The notes under the pieces were generated by a model. The model was given only the letters and a program-made list of their open reading frames with translations, was not told the DNA's origin and searched no databases. DNA of 50,100 nt from Akkermansia muciniphila (GTDB taxonomy: Bacteria > Verrucomicrobiota > Verrucomicrobiia > Limisphaerales > SIAT01), in NCBI GenBank assembly GCA_945860945.1, contig CAMASG010000007.1:1-50100 (forward strand), given 5' to 3'. The translations under genes were made by a program, and so were the position numbers. This document shows positions 17,002 to 26,000 of the stretch, piece after piece; within the stretch, counting starts at the first letter, position 1, and the number at the start of each line of letters is the position of its first letter.

Positions 17002-17337
17002 GCTCGTATTCTTAATTAAGCCGGTCCAATCATCAATGTGACCGGTCGAATTGCGAATTGAAGCAGTCGAATTATCAATTCAACTGGTCGAATTGATAAT
17101 CGAGGTGGTCGAATTATCAATGGAGGCAGTCGAGTTATCAATGGAGGCAGTCGAGTTATCAATGGAGGTGGTCGAGTTATCAATGGAGGTGGTCGAATTG
17201 TTAATTCAATCGCCTCGATTATCAATTCAAGGGGTCAAACGACGGATTCGGATGCTTCGACGGCTCATTCAAGGGGGAATGGCCGACGGGAGCGGAGAAG
17301 CGCCATAATTATGATTGGTCGAATCATAAATATCGAA
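17002..17337 (+). repeat. 21-bp tandem repeat array, 16 phased units
   Basis: Units begin every 21 bases at 17002, 17023, 17044 and so on up to 17317. The core (17107-17190, four units) is nearly identical, with consensus GGTCGAATTATCAATGGAGG plus a pyrimidine. Outer units decay, but the GGTCGAA opening recurs exactly in phase, for example at 17317 after two very degraded units. Two frames are free of stops across the core. On the plus strand the core reads as the heptapeptide VELSMEA/VELSMEV repeated, with alternating polar and non-polar residues; on the minus strand it reads as PPLITRL-like repeats. No plausible start or ribosome site supports a gene. It is a minisatellite or the relic of a repeat protein. 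Confidence 0.85.
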
Positions 17338-17394
17338 TCGGGATAAATATGACGGGCGGCAAGAGCCGCTAGCGAGACCGCGCTGCTTCTGCGA

Positions 17395-18342
17395 TTACTT
17401 CTTCTTGAACTCGCGGAAGCGCTTTTGCCCCTCGGCACGTTGCTCAGGCGTCAGACGTTTCTCGATAAGTGGAATATATCTCTTGGCGGATCCATTGCCC
17501 TGCACCCCGGAGAGCAGGAACCATTTGTAAGCCTCGACCTCATCCTTCGCCACGCCGAGGCCATTGCCATACATCCATCCGAGGTTGAACTGGGCTTCAG
17601 CGTCCCCTTCATCAGCCGATGGTGCGGCATTTTTCAAGGCCACGGTGTGAGAACCACCCGGCGCAATGGCGGTATTGGCGTTAATCTTGTCGAGGTCTTC
17701 CTTCCGTGCTCCCATAAGACCAACGCGGATTCCCTGTGCTTTGAGGGCAGATGTCGCTCGGCCGTTAAGGATCAGAATTGCTATGGTGCTGATACATGGA
17801 ATCATGGCGAGAGCGACATACAACAAAGGGGCGGGTTCCTTGAGCGCCAGCGCAAGCTGATAGACAAATATTAGTGAAATGACGCCGATGGCGATGGCGG
17901 TGGCGGTGGCGATGGTGATTGGGATGGCTGAAGCTATTTCCGGTCCCATAGCGACGGCTACGAGATACACTAGGATGGATAGTATGGAGATTGGGATAAA
18001 CCAAAGGATAGTCTTCTGCTGTTTCGCGATTTCGAGAATTTCGACATTGCTGTGGTCGCTGTTCGCGCCCGCAGGCTTAAGCGTTTGTGTGATCACTTGA
18101 GAAACTAAGGAAGACGCACCGCTCGCGACATGGGCTTGCTGTGCCACAACCGGAGGAACCGCTGTTGGAATCGGGGGAGGCTGCTTAAATCCAAGCAGCG
18201 CGTGAAGCGGTTGCCAATCAACCGTGCCCTCGTGCCACGCGGAATCGTCAACGGAAACGAGCCCGCCGGTCAGCATTCCCCGAACTTGCTCCTCACTGTA
18301 GGGTCCCGTCTTCGTTCCGTTTTTTACTATGTAGATGTGCAT
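17395..18342 (-). CDS. GYF_2 domain / membrane / Sel1 repeat protein
   Basis: 315 residues; the start at 18342 has an AGAGGGA ribosome site 7 bases upstream. The N-terminal about 55 residues form a GYF_2 (DUF4339) domain: IVKNGTKTGPYSEEQV, then DDSAWHEGTVDWQPL. A Pro/Ala linker follows. Then come three hydrophobic segments (about 112-132, 138-165 and 173-193), and a cytosolic or periplasmic tail with one Sel1 repeat (about 243-280: AEAQFNLGWMYGNGLGVAKD) and a basic end. GYF_2 domains sit on membrane proteins in PVC and Bacteroidota bacteria and probably bind proline-rich peptides. The Sel1 tail closely resembles the whole of the small lipoprotein encoded at 18647-19060, suggesting exchange of this module. 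Confidence 0.82.
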   Translation of the reverse strand: MHIYIVKNGTKTGPYSEEQVRGMLTGGLVSVDDSAWHEGTVDWQPLHALLGFKQPPPIPTAVPPVVAQQAHVASGASSLVSQVITQTLKPAGANSDHSNVEILEIAKQQKTILWFIPISILSILVYLVAVAMGPEIASAIPITIATATAIAIGVISLIFVYQLALALKEPAPLLYVALAMIPCISTIAILILNGRATSALKAQGIRVGLMGARKEDLDKINANTAIAPGGSHTVALKNAAPSADEGDAEAQFNLGWMYGNGLGVAKDEVEAYKWFLLSGVQGNGSAKRYIPLIEKRLTPEQRAEGQKRFREFKKK

Positions 18343-18472
18343 CGACGGTTCCCTCTAGGACGACAGGTTATGCTTTCTGAACCCTGTGCCAGCGCCCACC
18401 AAGACGCAAGCGCTCCGTCATCCGTTCGTCCCGTCCACTCCATCCCCGAGGGAAGAGGGAAGGGCGAGGCGA

Positions 18473-18598
18473 TCACTTCGCGGTGACGACGGTGTAGGTG
18501 CGCTTGCCTTTGCGCAGGAGGAGGTGCTTGTCGAAAAGGAGATCGGCGGTGGTGATGGCGCGCTGGAAATCTCCGTCGCGCTTGTCTTTTCGAGGCGC
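18473..18598 (-). pseudogene. C-terminal remnant of a degraded gene
   Basis: A 41-residue frame with no start codon ends at a TGA at 18475-18473. It reads RDGDFQRAITTADLLFDKHL followed by LLRKGKRTYTVVTAK. The pattern (LLLRKGKRTYTVV at the extreme end) resembles the last beta-hairpin of an S4-type RNA-binding domain such as the C-terminus of TyrRS; this is a weak guess. A TAA stops the frame upstream at 18601-18599. The neighbouring frame continues upstream of that stop as IVKRLEK, so a frameshift probably joined the two. The rest of the gene is gone, replaced by the Sel1 lipoprotein gene on the other strand. Confidence 0.4.
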
Positions 18599-18646
18599 TT
18601 AACGATCAAAGGCGGGGGTTTCACTTGCGGAATGGGGTAGGGTTCA

Positions 18647-19060
18647 ATGACAGTGGAGGGGATGAGGATTTTCCGATTGCTGGTTCTAAGTCTGGTTCTG
18701 GTGTCTGCCTTGATTGGCTGCGGCAAAAAGCCGGAAAAGAAGGTTCCCTCGCAAGAAGTGATCGCATTGGCGGAGAAAGCGGCCGCAGGGGATGCGAAGG
18801 CGCTGGCTGTATTGCGTGGTCGAGCGGAAAAGGGCGATGCCGAGGCGCAGGCCAGTCTCGGGGCGATGTATTTCATCGGCGAAGGGGTGCCGAAGGATAT
18901 GGCAGAGGCTTTCAAATGGTTCATTCTCGCCAGCGCGGAAGGCGATGAATCGGCCAAAAAGACCGCTCGGTTCATCGAGAAACGCATCACGGCTGAGGAA
19001 CGTGCCGAAGGGGAAAAGCGGGCGCGCGAGTTCGAGGAGCGATCGAAGCGGTCGGATTAG
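18647..19060 (+). CDS. Small Sel1-repeat lipoprotein
   Basis: 137 residues from the ATG at 18647, or 132 from the ATG at 18662. Either start gives a lipoprotein leader (MRIFRLLVLSLVLVSALIGC with the lipid-accepting Cys). One clear Sel1 repeat lies in the middle (AEAQASLGAMYFIGEGVPKD, then MAEAFKWFILASAEGDESA). The end is charged and helical (IEKRITAEERAEGEKRAREF). The tail of the GYF_2 protein encoded at 17395-18342 has the same order of elements and similar residues (IEKRLTPEQRAEGQKRFREF), so the two are paralogous modules. Function is not known beyond probable protein binding at the envelope. Confidence 0.75.
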   Translation: MTVEGMRIFRLLVLSLVLVSALIGCGKKPEKKVPSQEVIALAEKAAAGDAKALAVLRGRAEKGDAEAQASLGAMYFIGEGVPKDMAEAFKWFILASAEGDESAKKTARFIEKRITAEERAEGEKRAREFEERSKRSD

Positions 19061-19243
19061 CAATTGAAGCGCTTGAAGGGATGGGCAGGCGTCTCAAAGC
19101 ATCATTTCAACGACGCGATGTGGCTTTTGACACTGTGAAGGCGGCTCCGGAGCATAAGTGCACGACGGGGTAGGGCCGACGCGCTGCGTCGGTCGGACGT
19201 CCCATCGGGCCGTCGTTACCTTTCGTCCGAAAGAGGGAGCGGG

Positions 19244-19837
19244 TTATTTAATCTCGCGCAGGCGGAGGTTGCGGAAGTCGAGCGCGGCGCCTTCGGCTTG
19301 AAATCCGATGTGGCCTTTGGCGGGCTTGATGCCGGTGCCTTCCCACGCGACTTTGCCGTTGCACCAGAAGCTCACCTTGTCGCCTTTCACGAGGACGCGC
19401 CAGGTGTTCCATTCGCCCGCTTTGTTCTGCAATTCGGGCACGGCCTTCGCGCCCTCGACCTTGCCGCCGACGAGGCCGCCCTCGGCGCCCTTGGCGAGGT
19501 TGAGCTGGTTGCTGCCGGTGTCTTTGCCGCTGCGAATGTAGAAACCGCTGTTGTATTTATCCTTCAAGGCGCGCCATTCGAAGATCATCTCGAAGTCGCC
19601 GTATTCGCGTTCGGTGACGAGGTTCGGCTTACCGCCTCCGGTGACCTGAATCATGCCGCCGCTGACCTTCCAATTCTCGGGCCACGCCACGCCTTCCTTC
19701 TGACCGGAGAAACGCCAACCGGCGAAATCCTTGCCGTTAAAGAGGGGTGTGAAGCCGGTTTCGTCCGCAGCCGCCGCGAACGTGGGGCTGATGAGGTTGA
19801 ACATGGCGAGGGTGAGTGGGATGAGGAGGTGTTTCAT
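19244..19837 (-). CDS. Secreted DUF1080 protein (3-keto-disaccharide hydrolase family)
   Basis: 197 residues from the ATG at 19837, which begins a signal peptide (MKHLLIPLTLAMFNLISPTF). It is a concanavalin-like jelly-roll domain. Family hallmarks: GFTPLFNGKDFAGWRF near the start, NLVTEREYGDFEMIFEWR, NSGFYIRS, GEWNTWRVLVKGDKVSFWCN and GHIGFQAEG near the end. Members have been reported to hydrolyse 3-keto-glycosides, although many are untested. It lies 39 bases downstream of the YHYH-domain gene on the same strand, so they probably form an operon. Confidence 0.88.
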   Translation of the reverse strand: MKHLLIPLTLAMFNLISPTFAAAADETGFTPLFNGKDFAGWRFSGQKEGVAWPENWKVSGGMIQVTGGGKPNLVTEREYGDFEMIFEWRALKDKYNSGFYIRSGKDTGSNQLNLAKGAEGGLVGGKVEGAKAVPELQNKAGEWNTWRVLVKGDKVSFWCNGKVAWEGTGIKPAKGHIGFQAEGAALDFRNLRLREIK

Positions 19838-19876
19838 AAATCGTGGAGAGGCCGACGGATCGGGGCGTCTGCTCAT

Positions 19877-20896
19877 TCAAAAAATACCGAAGCCGCCCGG
19901 CGGTGGTTTCTGTTTGCCCGGCGTCGGGCCTTTCTTGGGCGGCGGGAATCCGGGGCGGCCTTGTCCATCGGGGCCGGTTTGAGGTCCTTGTCCAGAAGGG
20001 CCGCCGCCGCCGGGGCCGCGGCGGGCGAAGCTTTGGCTCGGCGTGCCTTTGAAGTAACGCGGGATGAAGGGAAATTCGCTCGTGAGCGCGTAGTAATAAG
20101 TGCCGGCGGGGAACTCGGGCGTGACGCCGATGCGGCCGTTGCACTCATCGAGGTCGCCGATGCCGGCGACGTATTCGTAGTCGGCCACGAAGGTGCCGTC
20201 GTGCTTGCCGCCGGGGCCGCTGGTGCGGTTGCCTTGTTTCACGCGCCAGCTTGGCTTCATCAACTTGAGCGCGCTGGCGGCGTTAGTCGCGCTGGCGGGG
20301 GCGAGGGGTCCGTAGATGGGGAAGCCGTCCGCAGCCCAGCCGACGAGGGTCATGCGAGGTTTGCCGCCGCTGAGGTTCTGGAGGAGCGCGGCGGGGAGAC
20401 CGTGATAATGATACGCGCCGGTCGGCTGCACGTGGGCGTTGCTCTGGTCGAGACCGAGATTGATGGCGCCGCCGAGCGGTTCGTATTGCCACGCGCGGTC
20501 GCCATTCCACCATTCGGCCGCGCCGGGATCGAACACGACGCCGTTCAAAGCGACGCCGAAGAGGTTCATGCCCGCGAAGGTCGGGCGCGCGGCGGCTTGG
20601 GGCTTGGCCGCGACGGTGAAGTTGTAGTTCTGCGCGGAGACACTGTTGGGATTGCCGCGATTAGGGAACTGTCCGGTGACGTGGTTGGGAATGCCGTTGG
20701 CGCGAATGTTCCGCGCATCGCCCTGCACGGTGATGGAGACGGTGCTGACGGGGAATTGCTGCGCGCCGGTCTGCTTCGTGGTGGACGCGAGCGTGGCGAA
20801 CTCGAACCCGACGAACGGAATCTCGTGCTCGTGACCGGGATGCGCCATCAAGCGCGTGACGGCAAGGCAAGCAACGAAAGCGAGGGCGGATTTCAT
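19877..20896 (-). CDS. Secreted YHYH-domain protein with Gly/Pro-rich tail
   Basis: 339 residues. Signal peptide MKSALAFVACLAVTRLMAHP; the mature protein starts with a His-rich HPGHEHE that could bind metal. The central domain carries the name-giving motif in PTGAYHYHGLP (about residue 160), preceded by GVVFDPGAAEWWNGDRAW and followed by LVGWAADGFPIYGPL, DGTFVADYEYV and DLDECNGRIGVTPEFP. These are hallmarks of the YHYH family, which is common in secreted PVC proteins and has no known reaction. The last about 50 residues are a low-complexity Gly/Pro/Gln stretch (RRGPGGGGPSGQGPQ) that may be disordered or bind a surface. It is co-directional with the DUF1080 gene downstream. Confidence 0.88.
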   Translation of the reverse strand: MKSALAFVACLAVTRLMAHPGHEHEIPFVGFEFATLASTTKQTGAQQFPVSTVSITVQGDARNIRANGIPNHVTGQFPNRGNPNSVSAQNYNFTVAAKPQAAARPTFAGMNLFGVALNGVVFDPGAAEWWNGDRAWQYEPLGGAINLGLDQSNAHVQPTGAYHYHGLPAALLQNLSGGKPRMTLVGWAADGFPIYGPLAPASATNAASALKLMKPSWRVKQGNRTSGPGGKHDGTFVADYEYVAGIGDLDECNGRIGVTPEFPAGTYYYALTSEFPFIPRYFKGTPSQSFARRGPGGGGPSGQGPQTGPDGQGRPGFPPPKKGPTPGKQKPPPGGFGIF

Positions 20897-21043
20897 CGTG
20901 TGAAGACATTAATAACACGGTTGGATTGGTGCGACAAGGGTATGTTGTTCAGAGATTGAAGGAAGGTTGCGGGAAGGATTGGAATTGGAGTTTGCCTTTT
21001 GAATAAAGGAGTGCAGATTCAGGTCAGTCAACCAGTCAACGCT

Positions 21044-21592
21044 ATGAAAACAACTATCATTGCACTCTCCGCCGTCCTCCTGGGCTACGTCGCGCAGGCC
21101 GAAGACACCAAGGTCGCCGTAGGTCAACCCGCGCCGGCGTTCTCCATCAAGGACTCGACCGGCAAGATCATCGACCTCAAGACGCTCACCGACAAGGGGC
21201 CGGTGCTCGTGCGTCTCACGTGCGGCTGCCTCGGCTGCGACAAGGAGTTGCCGTATTTCCAGGAAGTGCACGCGGCCTACAAGGCGAAAGGGCTCATCAG
21301 CCTCGCCATCTTCAAAGAGCCCGACACCAAGGTGGAATCGTACGCGAAGGAAAAGAAAATCAACATGCTCTACGCAGTGGATACAAAGGGCGATAGCTGG
21401 AAGGTTTTTCAGACGAAGACCATGCCGAGTAATTTCCTGATTGAGAAGGGCGGCCGCATCTCCGCCATCTCCGCCGGTTGCGACACGAGCGGCCTGCTCG
21501 CGCGCGGCCTCGGCGACAAGGCCGCCAAGCTCGTTGGCACCGAGAAGGTGGACATCAAGACCGTCGTGGATCAGAAGGCGAAGACGAAGTAA
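21044..21592 (+). CDS. Secreted redoxin / thioredoxin-fold protein with CxCxxC site
   Basis: 182 residues from the ATG at 21044, which starts a signal peptide (MKTTIIALSAVLLGYVAQAE); the frame is open to 20999. AhpC/TSA-redoxin layout: VAVGQPAPAFSIKDSTGK, then GPVLVRLTCGCLGCDKELP (Cys60, Cys62, Cys65), the cis-Pro loop TMPSNFLIEKGG (Pro128) and a fourth Cys146 in SAGCDTSG. The active site differs from the usual W-C-x-x-C of TlpA/ResA and from the single peroxidatic Cys of AhpC. Likely periplasmic thiol chemistry or metal handling, but the reaction is unknown. It is a single gene closed by a strong terminator. Confidence 0.82.
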   Translation: MKTTIIALSAVLLGYVAQAEDTKVAVGQPAPAFSIKDSTGKIIDLKTLTDKGPVLVRLTCGCLGCDKELPYFQEVHAAYKAKGLISLAIFKEPDTKVESYAKEKKINMLYAVDTKGDSWKVFQTKTMPSNFLIEKGGRISAISAGCDTSGLLARGLGDKAAKLVGTEKVDIKTVVDQKAKTK

Positions 21593-21627
21593 GCCCCGCG
21601 TCGCAAATCCTGTCTCTCACAAATTGA

Positions 21628-21661
21628 AGAAGGCCCGCTGCAAAGCGGGCCTTCTCTTTTT
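21628..21661. terminator. Rho-independent terminator after redoxin gene
   Basis: AGAAGGCCCGCT (21628-21639) pairs perfectly with AGCGGGCCTTCT (21644-21655) over a GCAA tetraloop. CTTTTT follows on the plus strand. Between convergent genes it serves the redoxin gene and perhaps, more weakly, dapL on the other strand. Confidence 0.92.
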
Positions 21662-21691
21662 ACAATTAAAGCTCCGCTGCGGCAGCGTGGT

Positions 21692-22930
21692 TCACCACTT
21701 CAGTTCCTGCAGGCGGCGGGCGACTTCTTCGGCGTTGGCGCGGCTGTTGAATGCCGAGATGCGGAAGAAGCCTTCGCCCTTGGAGCCAAAGCCGCTGCCG
21801 GGGGTGATGACGACGTTGGCTTCGTTGAGAATCTTGTCGAAGATCTGCCAACTCGTGACGCCTTTCGGCGTGCGCACCCAGATGTACGGCGCGTTGACGC
21901 CGCCAAAAACTTTCAGTCCCGCCTTGCGCGCGCCGGCGCGGAGCACTTTCGCGTTGCCCATGTAATGTTCGATGAGCGCGCGCACCTGCGCCTTGCCGTC
22001 GTCCGAGTACAGCGCCTCGGCCGCGCGTTGGATGATGTACGAGACGCCGTTGAACTTCGTGGTCATGCGGCGATTCCAGAGCGGGTGCAGCGGCTTCACC
22101 TCGCCGGATTTGGTCTGCACGTTGAGCGACTTGGGCACCACGGTGAACGCGCAGCGCGTGCCGGTGAACCCGCCGTTCTTGGAGAAGCTGCGGAACTCGA
22201 TGGCGCATTCGCGCGCGCCGGGGATTTCGTAGATGGAATGCGGGATGCCCGGCTCGCTGATGTACGCCTCGTACGCGGCGTCGAAAAGAATGACGGACTT
22301 GTGCTCGAGCGCGTACTTCACCCACGACTCGAGTTGCTCGCGCGTGGCGGCCGCGCCGGTGGGATTATTCGGCGAGCAAAGATAAATCACGTCCACATGT
22401 TTCTTCGGTGGCTCGGGGATGAAGCCGTTGCTCGGTCGGCAGGGCAGATAAACAATCTTGCCGTACGCGCCGGCCTCGTTCGCTTCGCCGGTGTGGCCGG
22501 CCATCACGTTCGTGTCCACGTACACGGGATAGACGGGGTCGCTGATGGCGATTTTGTTTTTGCCGCCGAGAATGTCGAGGATGTTGCCGCAATCGCATTT
22601 GGAACCGTCGCTCACGAAAATCTCGTCATCGGCCACATCAATCCCGTGATCGCGATAATCATTCTTCGCGATGGCCGCGCGAAGGAAGTCGTAGCCCTGC
22701 TCGGGGCCGTAGCCTTTGAACGTCGCGCGCGCGCCCATCTCATCCACCGCTTTGTGCAGCGCGGCGGTGACGGCGAGCGGCAACGGCTCCGTCACATCAC
22801 CAATGCCGCAACGGATGAGCCGCTGCGCAGCGGCGGGATTCGCGTCGCAGAACGCCTTCACGCGCCGACCGATTTCCGGGAAAAGATAGCCGGCCTTCAG
22901 TTTGAGATAATTGTCGTTGAGATAAGCCAT
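21692..22930 (-). CDS. dapL: L,L-diaminopimelate aminotransferase
   Basis: 412 residues from the ATG at 22930 ([20 protein letters not shown]), the normal start and length for the family; the frame is open to 22987. Fold-type I PLP enzyme that converts tetrahydrodipicolinate directly to L,L-diaminopimelate with glutamate, bypassing the succinyl steps of lysine and peptidoglycan precursor synthesis. Visible motifs: [60 protein letters not shown] and the PLP-binding Lys251 in [12 protein letters not shown]. This DapL route is typical of Chlamydiota, Verrucomicrobiota, cyanobacteria and plants. No other lysine gene is adjacent. Confidence 0.95.
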   Translation of the reverse strand: MAYLNDNYLKLKAGYLFPEIGRRVKAFCDANPAAAQRLIRCGIGDVTEPLPLAVTAALHKAVDEMGARATFKGYGPEQGYDFLRAAIAKNDYRDHGIDVADDEIFVSDGSKCDCGNILDILGGKNKIAISDPVYPVYVDTNVMAGHTGEANEAGAYGKIVYLPCRPSNGFIPEPPKKHVDVIYLCSPNNPTGAAATREQLESWVKYALEHKSVILFDAAYEAYISEPGIPHSIYEIPGARECAIEFRSFSKNGGFTGTRCAFTVVPKSLNVQTKSGEVKPLHPLWNRRMTTKFNGVSYIIQRAAEALYSDDGKAQVRALIEHYMGNAKVLRAGARKAGLKVFGGVNAPYIWVRTPKGVTSWQIFDKILNEANVVITPGSGFGSKGEGFFRISAFNSRANAEEVARRLQELKW

Positions 22931-23053
22931 ATTCAGTCTGCTGTTAGTGTTGGTCCTCGTTGTTTGCTCCATCTGCGCACCGTCCAAAATTCAAGATGCT
23001 AACGGTAATGAAGGCGGGCAGGGGATGCAATAGCCTGTTGCGCGGCGGTTCGA

Positions 23054-26000
23054 TTACTTGCCGCGCGCGCCGGCTTGCAGATAGGCGAAGAGGTCGCGCA
23101 ACTGCTGGTCGGTCATCGTTTCGGTCAAGCCCTCGGGCATGGGTGAGATAGCCGACGCTTGGAATTTCTGAATCTCCGCGCGCGGAAGCACAGTGCGCTG
23201 TCCAGCGATGAGCAGCGTCACCGATTGAGGTGATTGTTCGACGAGCAACCCGCTGAGGACTTGTCCGTCGCGCATGTCGACAACGAATGGAATGTACTCC
23301 TCGCGGATGGCGAGGTTCGGATCGACGATAGCCGGCAGGATGAAATCGAGATTGTCGCGTTCGTAGCCAGTGAGGTCCGGTCCGAGCTTGGCGCCCTGTC
23401 CATTCAACGTGTGGCAACTGGAACAGAGTAGTGTGAAAATCTCACGGCCCGCTTTCGCGTCGCCTTTTCCCGAGGCGAGAATTTGTCGAGCCTTCGCAAT
23501 CTGCGCCTCTTTTTCCGTCGAACTCTTCGTGAGCCGGCCCCAATGTTTTTTCAACAGCACATCACATTGCGGGTCGTGCAGATTCTGGATGGCGAGCAGG
23601 TTCGCCACGCCGATTTGTTCCTTCTTCAACTCGCCTTTCTCCACGGTCGCGAGGAGCAGTCGCGCCCACGCGCTGCGACTGACGAGAATGGCTTGCGCGG
23701 AGGCGCGGAGTTTGGCGGTGAACTCCGAGTGAAGCTCGAGCAATGTGCGCGCGACCTTCGGGTCATCGAAACGCTGGAGTGCATTGAGTAATTCCGCGCG
23801 AAGCGACTCGATCTTTTCGGTTCGCAGCAGTTCGAGCAGCAACGGCAGTGCGGCGACTTCGCGGCGCTCGGCGATGAGGGCGAGTAACTTGCTCCGGTCG
23901 ATGGCCGTGGTTGTCGGATTGGCTATATGTTGCGCGGCGGCGACGGCGGCGGGTTCGTGACCGAGGCGGAGCGCGACGCTGACGAGCGCGGGCGTGTGCG
24001 GACGCGATTCCCACAGTGCAGCGACACGCATTTTGAGCGTCGCAGGGATGGCTTGCAGCGAATCGCCGCGCAATCCCTCGTCCATTCCAGCGACGAGATG
24101 GTCCGCGTGCGCGGTTGCCGGAGCGAGTGCGAGCAACATTGCGGCGGCGTTGAAGTTTTCCTCGGTGCGCTCGGCGGTGTAACGCTGCCCGAGGCGTTGA
24201 ACCAGATGCCGCGCGACAATCGGCGTGTTCCAAAAAGCCGGCTCCTTCAAAAGATTCAGCACAGCCGTGCGGTCACTAGCGGCTTTGTTTTCAATCGCCC
24301 ACCAGAGCAGGAGCGGTTGGTGTTTGTCATCGGCGTCCTCGGTGCGCAGACAAAGTTCGCGCACGATGGGCAGCGCGATTGCAGCGGGCCAGCGTTTGCA
24401 CGAGGCGGCGAGCTGGGTGCGAACCTCCACGTTCGCTTCGCTGCGGGCCATTTCAAGAAGGCGAGGCTGAAGCGCGGACGCAAGTTGGCGACTGTCGCCG
24501 AGCAATCGGATGGTCCAGTAGCGGACGAACGGATTCGTGTGTCGCAGCGTTTCGCTGGCGAGGACGTCATCGAAGCCACCGCTGCTGTGGACGGCCCAGA
24601 GCGCTTCGAGTGCGAGTTGGCCGGACTCGTGTTTCAGCAGGGCTTTGAGCGCGGGAATCGCCACCGTATCGCGCCGGTCGGCGAGGAGTCGCTGAGCTTC
24701 TTGACGGAACCATTTGTTCGGCGAGTTCAACTGGCTGATGAGATCGTCCGTGGAAAGTTTGCCGAGATCGAACGGCTTGCTGGCTTTCGCGCCTTTCGCC
24801 TGCAAGCGATAAATGCGGCCGCTCTCTTTGTGCCACGTGTCGCGTGGATCGAGATGGCTGAGCCGGCTATCGTACCAATCGGCGAAGTAAATCGCCCCGT
24901 CGGGACCCGCTTTCGTGTCCACGGGGCGGAACCAGCGGTCGTTGGTGAGGATCAGCGGTTCGACATCCTGGGTACGGAAAGTCGAAGCGTCGGTATACAG
25001 GCGACTTGTCTGAACGCGATTGACGAGCGACATCGCGGCAACGAGATGGCCCTCGAGCGCGGGGATCGCGCCGCCTTCGTAGATGATGATGGACTGCGCG
25101 AAACGCGGCTTGAATCCGTTGTGAGCCATGTGCTCGAACCATCCGTACGAGTGCGGGTTCATCAGCGGCCCGTGTTTGCCCCAACCTTTGATGTAAGCGC
25201 CGCCCTGCTCGTAGTGGACTCCGCGCGTGTCGCCGTAGTTCGATCCCGAGAAGAGTCGGCCCTGCGCATCGAAGTCCACGCAGTACGTGTTGCCGCCGCC
25301 TTCGGCGAAAACCTCGAACTCCTTCGTCACTGGATGATAGCGCCAGATCGCTTGACCGAGGAATTTCACGCCTTTCACATCCGCCGTGCAGGTGCTGCCG
25401 TGCGCGCCGTAAAGCCAGCCGTCCGGTCCCCAACGCAAGCTGTTCGCGCCTGAGTGCGTGTCCTCCAAACCGAATCCGGAGAGGTGCACTTCTGGATCGC
25501 CATCGGGTATGTCGTCGCGGTTTTTGTCAGGATAGAAAAGCAGATAGGGCGGCATCAGAACCCACGCGCCGCCGCGGCCGACCACCACGCTCCGCGCCAT
25601 GTTCAGGCCGTTGAGGAAAACCTTGTGCTTATCGAACGTCCCGTCCCCGTCGCTATCCTCGAGGATCGTAATCTGGTCGGCGCCGCGGAAGTGGCGCGGC
25701 GGCGGCGGCGACACCTTGTCGTAAATCGCGCGCAGGTATTGGTCGTACTTCACCACCTTCATTCCGGCGGGAAAGGGATATTGCAGATACTCCACGACCC
25801 ACAACCGACCGCGCTCGTCGAAGTTCATGTTCAACGGTTGGCGAATCACCGGCTCGTGCGCGACCACCTGCATCTCTACTCCGGGCGCGAGCTTGAATTG
25901 CTGAATCGTCTCGGCGGGCGTGAGCGGCTTGGAGCTGTCGGTGAGCGCGCCGCGTCCTTGGAACTTTTCGACGAACTCTTTCAACGTCGGCGCGAAACGA

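Noticed and set aside
16756-17019. 87-residue plus-strand reading frame next to the repeat array
   Set aside because: GTG start with no ribosome site, no conserved feature, and it runs into the repeat array.
17016-17308. Repeat-encoded peptides on both strands of the 21-bp array as genes
   Set aside because: Open frames follow simply from a repeat whose length is a multiple of three; no credible start. Kept as a repeat, not as a CDS.
17002-17337. CRISPR array
   Set aside because: Units are directly adjacent with no unique spacers, the period is 21 bases, and no cas gene is in the window.
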